From Vibrio sp. STUT-A11 (GTDB taxonomy: Bacteria > Pseudomonadota > Gammaproteobacteria > Enterobacterales > Vibrionaceae), in the NCBI RefSeq assembly GCF_026000435.1, contig NZ_AP026763.1:1240001-1304000 (forward strand): DNA of 64,000 nucleotides. Direction: 5' to 3'. Of the stretch, positions 26,059 through 35,525 are shown piece after piece. Made by a program: the position numbers and the translations under genes. Each line of letters begins with the position of its first letter. The first letter of the stretch is position 1. The notes under the pieces are model-generated. The model ran no database searches and was not told the DNA's origin. It worked only from the letters and a program-made list of their open reading frames with translations.

Positions 26059-27414
26059 ATGCCTCTCAAAGCTAAGTTAATTCTGCTGGCACTGATACCT
26101 GTGGTATTGGTGTCAGCCAGTATCAGTTGGATTTCTATCTATCAGGCTAAGACTCTCGGTCAGAGAGAGGTAGAGTTATTCCAGCAAAACCTCATTCAGT
26201 CCAAAGAGGCAGCGTTAAAGGACACTGTTGACGTCGCTTTCGACTCCATCATTCATATCTATAACGACAGCACGATTGAAGAAGGCGTTGCTAAAGCGCG
26301 TGTAAAAGCGATTCTAAACCGCTTAACCTATGGCTCTGATGGGTATTTCTTCGCTTACGACAAATATGGTACCAACCTTGTCCATCCTGCCCAACCAGGT
26401 TTAGTTGGGGAGAACCTGCTTGGTTTGCAAGATGAAAATGGCGATCGACTTATAGAGGCACTGTTGTATCAAGCGCAAACTGGAGGAGGATTTCACCAGT
26501 ATTTATGGCAAAAGCCTTCGACAGGTGAGGTCGTTCCTAAGCTCAGTTATGCTGGTTGGTTAGATAAGTGGGAATGGATGGTCGGCACTGGTTTGTACAT
26601 TGAAGATGTCAGTCAGGAAGTCGCTAGCATGCGCGCAGCAGTGAATAAAAATATCGAAACCACCTTCTTTTCGGTGGTTGTTATTCTGGTCGTCACCGTT
26701 GCAGTGATTATTGTCTTAACCCTTGCGATTAATTTGCACGAACATCGCTTGGCAGATAAGCACTTGAAAGAACTCGCATATAAAACCGTTATGTTTCAGG
26801 AGGATGAGAAAAAACATTTGGCGCGAGAGTTACATGATGGCATTAATCAGTTATTGGTCTCTAGCAAATGCCATTTAGATCTGATGAGCCATCGCCTGGA
26901 AGATGAAAAACTTAAGCAACACTTAGGTAAGTCTTTACGGTCTCTGGTCACGGCGATCAATGAAGTTCGACATATTTCTCACCAGTTGAGGCCCAGTGCG
27001 TTGGACGATATTGGCCTAGAAGCCGCGCTCACTACCTTACTACAGGACTTTCACTCTCACTCTGGGATTGATATCGATAGTCACTTTGATACCCAGCAGC
27101 AGAAACTGACCTCAGAAGTCGCTACTACCTTGTATCGAGTGGCTCAAGAGTCATTGAACAACATCGAAAAACACGCGAAAGCGAAAACAGTGACGGTCAC
27201 TTTGCAAAAAATGGGCAATATGCTGCAATTACTTATACGTGACGATGGCGTCGGCTTTGTTGTCAACCAAGCTATTCATCGCCAAGGGATAGGGCTGCGA
27301 AACATGCAGGAGCGTGTGGAGTTTATTGGAGGAGAGTTTGAACTGATGAGCGAGCTTGGTTTAGGGACCGAAATTACCGTGTTGTTAAATTTGGACGAAG
27401 ACGTTTATGGATAA
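26059..27414 (+). CDS. Sensor histidine kinase, single Cache domain, HisKA_3 type
   Basis: A 451-residue membrane kinase. Two TM helices (about 6-28 and 203-226) flank a periplasmic sCache_2 domain (GYFFAYDKYGTNLVHP ... WMVGTGLYIEDV). The cytoplasmic part has the NarX/DegS-type H-box ARELHDG (phosphorylated H259) and a HATPase with DDGVGF and GIGLRNMQER. Single-Cache domains commonly bind small organic acids, matching the TRAP operon 98 nt upstream. Very strong ribosome site. Overlaps the response regulator by 8 nt. Confidence 0.9.
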   Translation: MPLKAKLILLALIPVVLVSASISWISIYQAKTLGQREVELFQQNLIQSKEAALKDTVDVAFDSIIHIYNDSTIEEGVAKARVKAILNRLTYGSDGYFFAYDKYGTNLVHPAQPGLVGENLLGLQDENGDRLIEALLYQAQTGGGFHQYLWQKPSTGEVVPKLSYAGWLDKWEWMVGTGLYIEDVSQEVASMRAAVNKNIETTFFSVVVILVVTVAVIIVLTLAINLHEHRLADKHLKELAYKTVMFQEDEKKHLARELHDGINQLLVSSKCHLDLMSHRLEDEKLKQHLGKSLRSLVTAINEVRHISHQLRPSALDDIGLEAALTTLLQDFHSHSGIDIDSHFDTQQQKLTSEVATTLYRVAQESLNNIEKHAKAKTVTVTLQKMGNMLQLLIRDDGVGFVVNQAIHRQGIGLRNMQERVEFIGGEFELMSELGLGTEITVLLNLDEDVYG

Positions 27415-28045
27415 GCCGATTAGTGTGTTGATCGTTGATGATCATCAGGTGGTATTGGATGGTTTTATGGCGCGACTGGAGCTAGAACCAGATATTGACG
27501 TCATTGGTACGGCCAGCAATGGCTTAGAAGCAATAGAAGTAGCCAAACATCTTCATCCGGATGTGATTCTAATGGATATCAGTATGCCAATTATGAACGG
27601 TATTGAGGCGACGGGCATCATCAAAGAGGAACTGCCTGAAAGCAGAATCCTGATGCTAACCATGCATGATAATCGTGAGTACATCATGAAGGTGATGCAA
27701 GCGGGCGCGGTTGGTTACATGTTGAAAGAGATTTCTGCAGAGAAAATGGTTCAAGCAATTAAAACTGTGAACCAAGGATCAACCTATTTTTGTGAGTCAG
27801 TCACTCAGACGCTATTCACGCAAGATGTCATGCCCATCAATCAAAGAACTAATCCACTTAGCCGCAGAGAAGAGGCGGTACTGAAACTCGTAGCGCAGGG
27901 GAACAGCAGCAAAAAAATAGCCACGTTACTCAATATCAGTTATAGAACAGTCGAAACACATCGTCACAATATTAAGCATAAACTGGATCTACATTCGACT
28001 GCAGAGTTGGCCAAATATGCATTTGAGACCGGGCTTACGAAATAG
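27407..28045 (+). CDS. LuxR/NarL-family response regulator
   Basis: A 212-residue regulator: receiver domain (DDH at 11-13, phosphoacceptor D57 in VILMDISMP, conserved T and K later) and a C-terminal LuxR helix-turn-helix (about 148-210, SRREEAVLKLVAQGNSSKKIA). It overlaps the kinase gene by 8 nt and is its cognate partner. Likely target: the TRAP promoter upstream (inference). Confidence 0.92.
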   Translation: MDKPISVLIVDDHQVVLDGFMARLELEPDIDVIGTASNGLEAIEVAKHLHPDVILMDISMPIMNGIEATGIIKEELPESRILMLTMHDNREYIMKVMQAGAVGYMLKEISAEKMVQAIKTVNQGSTYFCESVTQTLFTQDVMPINQRTNPLSRREEAVLKLVAQGNSSKKIATLLNISYRTVETHRHNIKHKLDLHSTAELAKYAFETGLTK

Positions 28046-28048
28046 AAT

Positions 28049-28074
28049 AGTGCTCACTCCAAGCGAGCACTTTT
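28049..28074. terminator. Terminator shared by response regulator and cosR
   Basis: AGTGCTC and GAGCACT form a 7-bp stem with a 9-nt loop, with TTTT after it on the + strand. It lies in the 37-nt gap between convergent genes. Confidence 0.7.
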
Positions 28075-28082
28075 AGATAAGG

Positions 28083-28580
28083 TTACTCTGCTTTTGGGAA
28101 TGTACCAGTAATACTGCCAATCTCAAGCATCGGCGCAACGTCAATATCTTCTGCATTCATCATAGTCGAAATGCGCTGAACGGATGACAACAGCAGGGTT
28201 TGTTCCCACTCTTCCAATTTCTGGAAGCGATTAATGAAATGCTCTTGCAGCGGCGTTGGTGCTTGTTTTAATGTTTCAAGCCCTTTATCTGTCAGCACGG
28301 CGTGCACTTTACGCTTATCCTCAACACTACGACGGCGTTCGACCAGTTGGTTACGCTCTAATCGATCGAGAATGGTTGTCGCTGTTGCTTGACTCATATT
28401 GGTATGGCTAGATAATTGTTTGATAGTGACATTGTCTAGCTCGTTGATAGCACGCATTAAAATCAGCTGAGGTGCAGTCAGACCAGACTCTTTACTCAGC
28501 TTTTTAGAGTGTAAATCAATAGCGCGGATGATCTGACGAATCGAGACCAATACTTCTTCGTACTTTTCCAATTTTTTCAT
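28083..28580 (-). CDS. cosR: MarR-type repressor CosR
   Basis: A 165-residue MarR-family winged-helix protein (IKQLSSHTNMSQATATTILDR recognition region, then a wing with ERRRSVEDKRKVHAVLTDKG). It is divergent from a BCCT osmolyte carrier, the arrangement of cosR (V. cholerae VC1278; V. parahaemolyticus VP1906). CosR is known to repress compatible-solute synthesis and uptake genes at low salinity. The identification rests on family plus context. Confidence 0.87.
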   Translation of the reverse strand: MKKLEKYEEVLVSIRQIIRAIDLHSKKLSKESGLTAPQLILMRAINELDNVTIKQLSSHTNMSQATATTILDRLERNQLVERRRSVEDKRKVHAVLTDKGLETLKQAPTPLQEHFINRFQKLEEWEQTLLLSSVQRISTMMNAEDIDVAPMLEIGSITGTFPKAE

Positions 28581-28961
28581 CCAGTCTGTATGAACATTTA
28601 ACGTGGCGACACTAACTCAAATACTCTGTTATTTAAAGAGCTGCGTAAAAAAATTCGCTTGATACTTTGTCTAGATGTACTTAGTTGTTCCAATTTCTAT
28701 TTATAGCTTGTTGCAGAGAGTCAGTACGCTTTAAAATTATTATAGCAATAATTGTTTGTGGTCTAATTATTGCTGCAGCATGTTGCATGCTTTTTGTAAG
28801 AAATTTCTTATTGAAATGTAATAAATTGGGATTTTCATTGGAAAATCTAGACAAAAATACCTCAAATGTTAGGATCTTAGCCCTTCACGGGATTTAAAAC
28901 GTATCGTGTTCGAACGATTTTTTGTTTGGTGCGTAAAGATTAGAAGAATTAGAGAGGAACG
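28581..28961. other. cosR-BCCT divergent regulatory region
   Basis: This 381-nt AT-rich region holds the promoters of cosR and the carrier gene. It contains a perfect inverted repeat at 28744-28774 (listed separately). A short frame at 28685-28897 has no ribosome site and low-complexity codons, so I do not call it a gene. Confidence 0.6.
28744..28774. promoter_or_regulatory. 10-bp inverted repeat, candidate operator
   Basis: AGCAATAATT and AATTATTGCT are perfect reverse complements separated by 11 nt. The position, about 190 bp from the carrier start and 165 bp from cosR, suits autoregulation by CosR or another dimeric factor. Unproven. Confidence 0.45.
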
Positions 28962-30533
28962 ATGACAAAAGGTATAGATAAGTACAGTATCGATAGTACC
29001 GACTATACGGTAGGTCAGGATAACGTTCAAAAATGGGGGTTTGATGTACATAACCCTGTTTTTGGGATCAGCGCAGGTTTAATTGCACTGTTTCTTGTCG
29101 CTGCATTGGTTCTGGATGCACATACTGCTAAGACAGTACTTGATGGGATCAAATGGCAGATCATAGGCTCATTTGATTGGCTGTTTATTATTTCAGGTAA
29201 CATTTTCGTTATCTTCTGTCTGGCGTTGATTGTATCTCCGCTAGGTAAAATCCGTTTAGGTGGGAAAGACGCCGTTTCTGATTACTCATTTTTATCCTGG
29301 CTTGCCATGTTGTTTGCTGCGGGTATGGGTATCGGTCTTATGTTTTGGAGTGTGGCAGAACCCGTTGCTTACTTCACTGGGTGGTATGAAACGCCATTAG
29401 GTGTGGAAGCGAATACGCCTGAAGCAGCGAGATTAGCACTCGGTGCAACCATGTTCCACTGGGGTCTGCACCCGTGGGCGATTTATGGTGTTGTGGCACT
29501 TTCCTTAGCATTCTTTGCATACAACAAAGGACTTCCACTGTCGATGCGCTCGATCTTTTACCCATTGCTGGGTGACCGTGCGTGGGGCTGGGCTGGTCAT
29601 ATTGTTGATATTTTAGCGGTACTTGCAACCCTGTTTGGTCTGGCGACATCTCTGGGCTTGGGTGCACAACAAGCAGCAAGTGGTATCCACCATGTGTTTG
29701 GTATCGAGGCAGGTATTGGGCTGCAAGTGGTTGTGATTACAGTGGTTACCTTACTTGCTGTGGTATCAGTTGTTCGCGGTATCGATGGCGGTGTAAAAGT
29801 CATCAGTAACATCAACATGCTTGTCGCTTTCTTACTGCTGATTTTGGTTGGTTTGATTGGCTGGGCAGCAAGTCTGGGTTCAATCCCTACGACATTGATG
29901 GCATACGTAGAAAACATCATTCCACTAAGCAACCCGTTTGATCGTACCGATGAAGCATGGTTCCAAGGCTGGACTGTATTCTACTGGGCTTGGTGGATTT
30001 CGTGGTCACCATTCGTGGGTATGTTTATCGCACGTGTTTCTCGCGGCCGTACAGTCCGTGAGTTTATTACCGCGGTTCTACTTGTACCAACTGCAGTCAC
30101 GGTTATTTGGATGTCTGTATTTGGTGGTCTAGCTATCGAGCAGGTTGTTGATAAAGTGGGTGACCTAGGTGCGAATGGTCTGACTGACGTATCGCTGGCT
30201 ATGTTCCAAATGTTTGATTCATTGCCATTTGGTAATATCTTGTCGTTCATTGCTATCGTTCTGGTTTTGGTGTTCTTTATTACGTCTTCAGACTCTGGTT
30301 CGCTGGTTATCGACAGTATTACTGCGGGTGGTAAAGTGGATGCTCCTGTACCACAACGTATTTTCTGGGCGTTGATGGAAGGTGCTATTGCTGTTGCGTT
30401 GCTTTGGATCGGTGGTTCTGAAGCTGTACAAGCGCTCCAAGCGGGTGCTATTTCAACGGCATTACCATTTACGATCATCTTGCTTGCGATGTGCGTGAGC
30501 TTATTGATGGGTATGAGAACCGAGCGTCAATAA
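28962..30533 (+). CDS. BCCT-family compatible-solute transporter
   Basis: A 523-residue betaine/choline/carnitine-type carrier with 12 predicted helices. Signatures are MGIGLMFWSVAEPVAYF (near residues 124-140) and the tryptophan-rich FYWAWWISWSPFVGMFIARVS. Little C-terminal extension remains after the last helix, so osmosensing by a long tail, as in E. coli BetT, is unlikely. Adjacent, divergent cosR implies salinity control. Probable substrates are glycine betaine, DMG or ectoine-like solutes. AGAGGAACG ribosome site. Confidence 0.93.
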   Translation: MTKGIDKYSIDSTDYTVGQDNVQKWGFDVHNPVFGISAGLIALFLVAALVLDAHTAKTVLDGIKWQIIGSFDWLFIISGNIFVIFCLALIVSPLGKIRLGGKDAVSDYSFLSWLAMLFAAGMGIGLMFWSVAEPVAYFTGWYETPLGVEANTPEAARLALGATMFHWGLHPWAIYGVVALSLAFFAYNKGLPLSMRSIFYPLLGDRAWGWAGHIVDILAVLATLFGLATSLGLGAQQAASGIHHVFGIEAGIGLQVVVITVVTLLAVVSVVRGIDGGVKVISNINMLVAFLLLILVGLIGWAASLGSIPTTLMAYVENIIPLSNPFDRTDEAWFQGWTVFYWAWWISWSPFVGMFIARVSRGRTVREFITAVLLVPTAVTVIWMSVFGGLAIEQVVDKVGDLGANGLTDVSLAMFQMFDSLPFGNILSFIAIVLVLVFFITSSDSGSLVIDSITAGGKVDAPVPQRIFWALMEGAIAVALLWIGGSEAVQALQAGAISTALPFTIILLAMCVSLLMGMRTERQ

Positions 30534-30556
30534 ACGCGAACCAATAATACATGTAT

Positions 30557-30583
30557 AAAAAGCCAGCTCAGCTGGCTTTTTTT
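30557..30583 (+). terminator. BCCT gene terminator
   Basis: AAAGCCAGCT, short loop, AGCTGGCTTT then T residues. Confidence 0.92.
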
Positions 30584-30743
30584 GTGCTATTTTTCTGACG
30601 ATAGACAAAAGAATGACACTGTTAAAGTATATATCTTACAATGAGTTAGCTTTGTATCTGATTGTTTGAAACTTGGTGATTAGTGCCAAAAAAGTGTGTA
30701 ATATTCATGCTCCTAGGTTGTCCTCCCAAATCAAATAAAAATT

Positions 30744-32627
30744 ATGAAACTTACACTTAAACAAAAACTTATCGGCGCGAGTCTTTCGGCTGTTGTCATC
30801 ATGGCAGCTGCACTGACTTGGTTGTCGGCTGGTCAATTGTTTGACCAGACTTCTGCAGGTGTTTATTCAAGAGCACAAAGCCTGAGTGCTGTAGCATCAG
30901 AAGGTATTTCAGACTGGGTTACGATCCGTAAAGAAATTGCTACTGCATTTAACGATTACTCGGGTGAACAAGATGTGGTTCCGTTTCTGCAGCAAGCACG
31001 TAAAGCAGGTGGCTTTGATGATATCTTCCTTGGTACACCACGTGGAGATATGTACCGTTCTCACCCCGAGCGTAACCGCGCGGATTATGATCCACGAACT
31101 CGTCCTTGGTACCAAGATGCAAATGCCGCTGGCAAGCAAATCATCACTGGAGCTTATCAGGATGCCATTACCAATGCTCTGTTAGTGACCATCGCTGAGC
31201 CAGTGATGAAAAATGGCCAGTTTATTGGTGTCGTGGGTGCTGATGTGCTTATCGATCAGTTAATCAGTGATGTTATCAATATAGACGCGGGTGAAAATTC
31301 TCAAGCTATGTTGATTGATATGAATGAAGGAACGTTTCTCGCACACCCTGATAAAAGCTTAACGCTTAAGCCAATCACCAGTTTATCAAAAGATTTTTCT
31401 CGACAGGCTATCGAGCGTGCTGCTGAAGAAGGTAAAATCGAAAATACCTCGGTCAAAGGTGTAGAGAAACTTTACTACTTCAACAAGGTGCCAGGCACAC
31501 ATTGGATGTTCGCCATCGAGATGGATAAAGCAACCGAAGAAGCGGGTAATGCGCTTTTACTTCGCGATTTGCTGATCACGGCGGTCATGATTACCATCGC
31601 TGTGATTGTGGCGGTATCTTGGTTAGTGGGCTTCTTGTTCCGTGATCTAAACAGAGTATCTCATGCACTGGAAGAGATTGCTTCTGGTGAAGGTGACTTG
31701 ACTCAGCGTTTGGAGCCTCGCAGTGACGACGAAGTGGGTAAACTGGCAGAAAACTTTAACCGTTTTGTTGGCAACATGCATACCATGGTAACAACATTAA
31801 GCCATGTTTCATCATCATTGTCTGAACAAGCGCGCACCACGGCTCAGCAAGCGGAAGAGCGAAGTCAGCGTATTTCTTATCAGCAAGATGAAATCAACAT
31901 GGTGGCGACGGCGGTTAACGAAATGGCGGCGGCTACACAAGAAATTGCGGGTAATGCGGATAGTACGGCGAATAATTCGGAAGAAGCCGTGCAGGCTTGT
32001 GCGCATGGTTCTAGCCAAGTAGTGCAGACACAAAATTCTATCCAGAACCTAGCACAAGAAGTGCAGGTTGCAACTGAGGTCATTCAGGATCTGGAAGCGC
32101 ATGGCAATAGTATCAATACGATTCTTTCAACAATTCAAGATATCGCCGAACAAACCAACTTGCTGGCACTTAATGCGGCGATTGAAGCGGCGCGGGCAGG
32201 AGAGCAGGGACGTGGTTTTGCCGTGGTTGCCGATGAAGTTCGTGTATTGAGCCAGCGTACACACGCTTCAACAAAAGAGATTCAAGAAACCATCGAAATG
32301 TTACAGGGTACGACGAAGAAAGCGGTTGGCATTATGGGTGACAGCCGAGCTCTGGCTGATACTAGCGTTGATGATGCGAACTCTGCTGCGGCGAGTCTGA
32401 CTCAAATTCATAGCGCGGTTGAGCAAATCAACGACATGGCAACACAGATCGCTTCTGCTGCTGAAGAACAAGCGTCGGTAACGACAGAAATTACGCGTAA
32501 CACTGAAGGCATTCGTGACGTCTCTAATGAGCTTTCCGCGGAAGCCCATCAAGCAGCGGAACAGGCCGCTTACTTGTCTGAGCTATCTCATGAGCTTGAG
32601 CAAGAAATAAAACGCTTTAAGCTTTGA
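30744..32627 (+). CDS. Methyl-accepting chemotaxis protein with amino-acid-type dCache
   Basis: A 627-residue chemoreceptor. TM1 is about 8-28, the periplasmic dCache_1 about 35-270, TM2 about 277-300, HAMP about 300-352, then the signalling domain with the conserved hairpin tip (EIAEQTNLLALNAAIEAARA-type, here QDIAEQTNLLALNAAIEAAR). The ligand pocket keeps the residues known for amino-acid binding in PctA-like receptors: Y115, R120, W122, Y123, D125 and D167. Amino-acid taxis is therefore predicted. No C-terminal CheR pentapeptide is visible. Confidence 0.95.
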   Translation: MKLTLKQKLIGASLSAVVIMAAALTWLSAGQLFDQTSAGVYSRAQSLSAVASEGISDWVTIRKEIATAFNDYSGEQDVVPFLQQARKAGGFDDIFLGTPRGDMYRSHPERNRADYDPRTRPWYQDANAAGKQIITGAYQDAITNALLVTIAEPVMKNGQFIGVVGADVLIDQLISDVINIDAGENSQAMLIDMNEGTFLAHPDKSLTLKPITSLSKDFSRQAIERAAEEGKIENTSVKGVEKLYYFNKVPGTHWMFAIEMDKATEEAGNALLLRDLLITAVMITIAVIVAVSWLVGFLFRDLNRVSHALEEIASGEGDLTQRLEPRSDDEVGKLAENFNRFVGNMHTMVTTLSHVSSSLSEQARTTAQQAEERSQRISYQQDEINMVATAVNEMAAATQEIAGNADSTANNSEEAVQACAHGSSQVVQTQNSIQNLAQEVQVATEVIQDLEAHGNSINTILSTIQDIAEQTNLLALNAAIEAARAGEQGRGFAVVADEVRVLSQRTHASTKEIQETIEMLQGTTKKAVGIMGDSRALADTSVDDANSAAASLTQIHSAVEQINDMATQIASAAEEQASVTTEITRNTEGIRDVSNELSAEAHQAAEQAAYLSELSHELEQEIKRFKL

Positions 32628-32655
32628 TTCTATTAGCTTTTAGTATGCAATAATT

Positions 32656-32682
32656 AAAAAGGAGCCATTTGAGCTCCTTTTT
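32656..32682. terminator. Bidirectional terminator after the chemoreceptor gene
   Basis: AAAAAGGAGC and GCTCCTTTTT form a 10-bp stem; A- and T-runs serve both the chemoreceptor and the convergent exonuclease gene. Confidence 0.88.
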
Positions 32683-32699
32683 GTTTTACTGTTGTAGCG

Positions 32700-33419
32700 T
32701 TAAAGCCAGAACTCGCTTATCGTTTGACTATCATCGTAATAATGCGCGATTTGTGCCTGAAGCAGCTCAGCCGTCGCTATCGCATCAGTCAACGCATGAT
32801 GAGGAGTATAGTCCGGTAAACCATAGCGGCGTCGGGATTGAGCTAATCGCAACGACTCTGGTTTTTTACCTTTTATCTTTTCCAACAGATTTCCCGGACG
32901 CTTTTTCTGAATATCTTCTTCTATTTGAAAAGTATCCAACACAGGGAATTCTATGCCTTCACCAATACGATCTCGCAGTGCTTTATCGAGAAACTCCCGC
33001 TCTATGCGACGGTAATGCACCACCACGATCTTACCGCTTAAACAGGGTAAAAGCTCATTGAGAATATCCCCTAAATCGGGCGCATCAATAAGCTCGCTAT
33101 GGGTTATGCCGTGTATGATGACAGAGTCTTCATCCAGCTTTTGCTTTGGTCTTACTTTCCAGTGGTGCGCCTTTCGCAAAAAAATACGATTCAAGTTGAA
33201 AGGGACCAAGCCAATAGTAATGATATCGTTCTTATCAGGATCCAAGCCGGTGGTTTCGAGATCCAATGCAACGAACTCCACTTCTGAAAGCGGCGTGTCT
33301 GGAGCAGGTAATTCAGTACCGTAGAAGGCAATCAAATTTTCATCCTTTGCCATCTCAACTTTTTGTTTAAACTTGGTGTGCCATTGGATAGTCGGCTTTT
33401 GAAAGAGCTTTTTTAACAT
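32700..33419 (-). CDS. DnaQ-type 3'-5' exonuclease
   Basis: A 239-residue DEDDh exonuclease: ExoI FVALDLETTGLD, ExoII near VVVHYRRIEREFL, ExoIII PHHALTDAIATAELL with the catalytic His. It is a stand-alone proofreading-type nuclease similar to the epsilon family, separate from dnaQ. I chose ATG 33419 (GAGG 6 nt upstream) over GTG 33431, which overlaps the previous stop. It is co-transcribed with the upstream cNMP/CBS/DUF294 gene, a pairing often seen in gammaproteobacteria. Confidence 0.88.
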   Translation of the reverse strand: MLKKLFQKPTIQWHTKFKQKVEMAKDENLIAFYGTELPAPDTPLSEVEFVALDLETTGLDPDKNDIITIGLVPFNLNRIFLRKAHHWKVRPKQKLDEDSVIIHGITHSELIDAPDLGDILNELLPCLSGKIVVVHYRRIEREFLDKALRDRIGEGIEFPVLDTFQIEEDIQKKRPGNLLEKIKGKKPESLRLAQSRRRYGLPDYTPHHALTDAIATAELLQAQIAHYYDDSQTISEFWL

Positions 33420-33427
33420 GTTAAGCC

Positions 33428-35317
33428 TCACTTAAAGCTCTTGTTTGCTTGATAGCGAAACTTAAGGAAGTTTTGGCCATTACTCAGAATTTGGAAAGCA
33501 TCCTTAAGGTTTCGACGCTCAAAGTCCGACAGATTTTCTGGTTCAATATTGTTGTCAGGCTCAATGCCCATTTCAACATCGTACGCTTGGTGGCGAATTC
33601 GCACCATGGAGATGAACTCCAGCGCATCTTTTAAATCCTGAGCGCGACCTTTTGGCAAAATACCGGCGTCAATAATGTCATCAAGACGTTCGAATGAGTT
33701 CTGTGTACGGGAACCAACAGCCAGTGCGTGTACCCTGATCAAGTCGACCAGAGGAGCGGTGCCGCGACGTTTGAGGTTGATGGAGTTTTTATGCTGCCCA
33801 TCCTTTTCCACCACAAAGCTCTTAAAGAAGCCGAGTGGAGGCGTTCGATTTAACGCGTTACGTGCAAGACAAGCCAAGAAGCGATTGTTTTTACGTGCAC
33901 GACGAACGATAAAGCTCGTTAGCTGTTCTGCCCATTTTAGGCGCCCATAGACACCGTCTAAATCAAAGAAGATGGAAGCGTTGAGCAGTGCCTTCGGGTT
34001 TGGATCGTCAATCCAGTCAGCGAAACACTCTTCCCATTGTGAACGTGTCATTCTCCACATTGGGTTGGTTGCCATGATGTCGCCAGTACAATATTTGTAG
34101 CCACACGCATCTAAGCCATCACTGACAAACTGCGCCAGCTCTTCAAAATATTTACCATGTTTGTTCTCTTGATAACTTTCGTCGAGAATGATTGCATTGT
34201 CTTGATCGGTAACCAGAAGTTGCTCATCACGTCCCATGGAGCCGAGTGCAAGGAAACAGTAAGGAATTGGCGGTGGACCTAATTTTTCTTCGGCCATTTC
34301 CAGTAAACGTTGTTTGAAGCTTCGACCAATGACTGACATGGCACTTCCCACCATGTGAGAATTCGCATCTTCGTTCACCAAGCGCACAAAACTGCTTTTG
34401 ACTTCTTCCGCAACGGTGGCTAAGTCTTCAATCGTATGCTGGTGGAAGATACTGCTGACGAGAAGCAAAGAGTTCTGCGACTCATAACGGACAATGTCTG
34501 TTGTTTCGATGATACCGATCGGCTGTTGATCTTTAACCACGGGAAGGTGATGTACGTTATAACGCAGCATTTTTAACATGGCTTCATAAATGTAAGCGTT
34601 ATGATCGAGTGAGATAACTTCCGTTGTCATGACCGTCGCAACATCTTCTTGTGGAGATAAGCCCTCGGCCAAAACTCGTGCGCACAAGTCACGATCGGTA
34701 ACGATGCCTAATACTGGCGATTGAGGATCGTCTTCATCACTCACAAAATCTGGGTCAACGATAAGCAGAGATGAGATGTTATCATCCGCCATAATTTTCG
34801 CCGCCTGTTGGATGGACTGGCCGCGTTCAATCGTTGGTGCGTCACGTGTTAGCAATGTCTTCACTTTGGAGGTAGTAAGATCATTGGCGTCTTTATTTTC
34901 TGAAATCGCCATGCGCAGTCGCGCGCTGTTTTCTACCTCGACGAAATCAGCAAATGAGTCATAGTTATCGTACATTTCCTGGAAGACATCGCCGGGAATA
35001 CAGTAGATCAAAGCGTCATCGATAGCTTTTACGGGAAAGCGTACTTTGTTATTAGTAAGCAGCCCCATCTGTCCAAAGAGATCGCCTTCATCAAGTCGGC
35101 TGTAAAGCTCTCCTTTACGTCGGTAAACTTCAACTACGCCACTTCTTACCACGAAAAGCTCTTGAACTTCGTCTCCAAAGTGGATTATTGGCGTGTCTTC
35201 TCGGTAATACGAAATTTCGACACTCTCTGTGACTTTGCTCAGTGCTTCTTCTGGGAGCTCGTTGAAAGGAGGATACTTGGCGAGAAAGTTATATATCTCG
35301 AGAAGTTCTGCATCCAT
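33428..35317 (-). CDS. cNMP-binding/CBS/DUF294 nucleotidyltransferase-like protein
   Basis: A 629-residue multidomain cytoplasmic protein. Order: cyclic-nucleotide-binding fold (about 12-130), two CBS repeats (about 150-275, with GIVTDRDLCARV and PIGIIETTDIVRY), a DUF294 GlnD-like nucleotidyltransferase domain (LGSMGRDEQLLVTDQDNAI near 355-375) and a DUF294 C-terminal helical domain. The GS-x9-DxD core is intact. It probably couples nucleotide sensing to modification of an unknown partner. AAGG lies before the ATG. Confidence 0.92.
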   Translation of the reverse strand: MDAELLEIYNFLAKYPPFNELPEEALSKVTESVEISYYREDTPIIHFGDEVQELFVVRSGVVEVYRRKGELYSRLDEGDLFGQMGLLTNNKVRFPVKAIDDALIYCIPGDVFQEMYDNYDSFADFVEVENSARLRMAISENKDANDLTTSKVKTLLTRDAPTIERGQSIQQAAKIMADDNISSLLIVDPDFVSDEDDPQSPVLGIVTDRDLCARVLAEGLSPQEDVATVMTTEVISLDHNAYIYEAMLKMLRYNVHHLPVVKDQQPIGIIETTDIVRYESQNSLLLVSSIFHQHTIEDLATVAEEVKSSFVRLVNEDANSHMVGSAMSVIGRSFKQRLLEMAEEKLGPPPIPYCFLALGSMGRDEQLLVTDQDNAIILDESYQENKHGKYFEELAQFVSDGLDACGYKYCTGDIMATNPMWRMTRSQWEECFADWIDDPNPKALLNASIFFDLDGVYGRLKWAEQLTSFIVRRARKNNRFLACLARNALNRTPPLGFFKSFVVEKDGQHKNSINLKRRGTAPLVDLIRVHALAVGSRTQNSFERLDDIIDAGILPKGRAQDLKDALEFISMVRIRHQAYDVEMGIEPDNNIEPENLSDFERRNLKDAFQILSNGQNFLKFRYQANKSFK

Positions 35318-35525
35318 AAGGTTGCCTTTTGATTTTCAAGTAATAAAGTAATCTTAACTTAGTTTTAAAACAGAGTCTTACTCGTTCGTGGTTTTGAGCA
35401 CTTAATCATAAGATTCCGACATGCAACACGACAATGACAACCTCATTCGGCTAATATCGTAGACGTCTAATGGGTATAAAAATCGGATTACAAAGCATCT
35501 ATTGATTCTCATGAAAGGAAATTGA

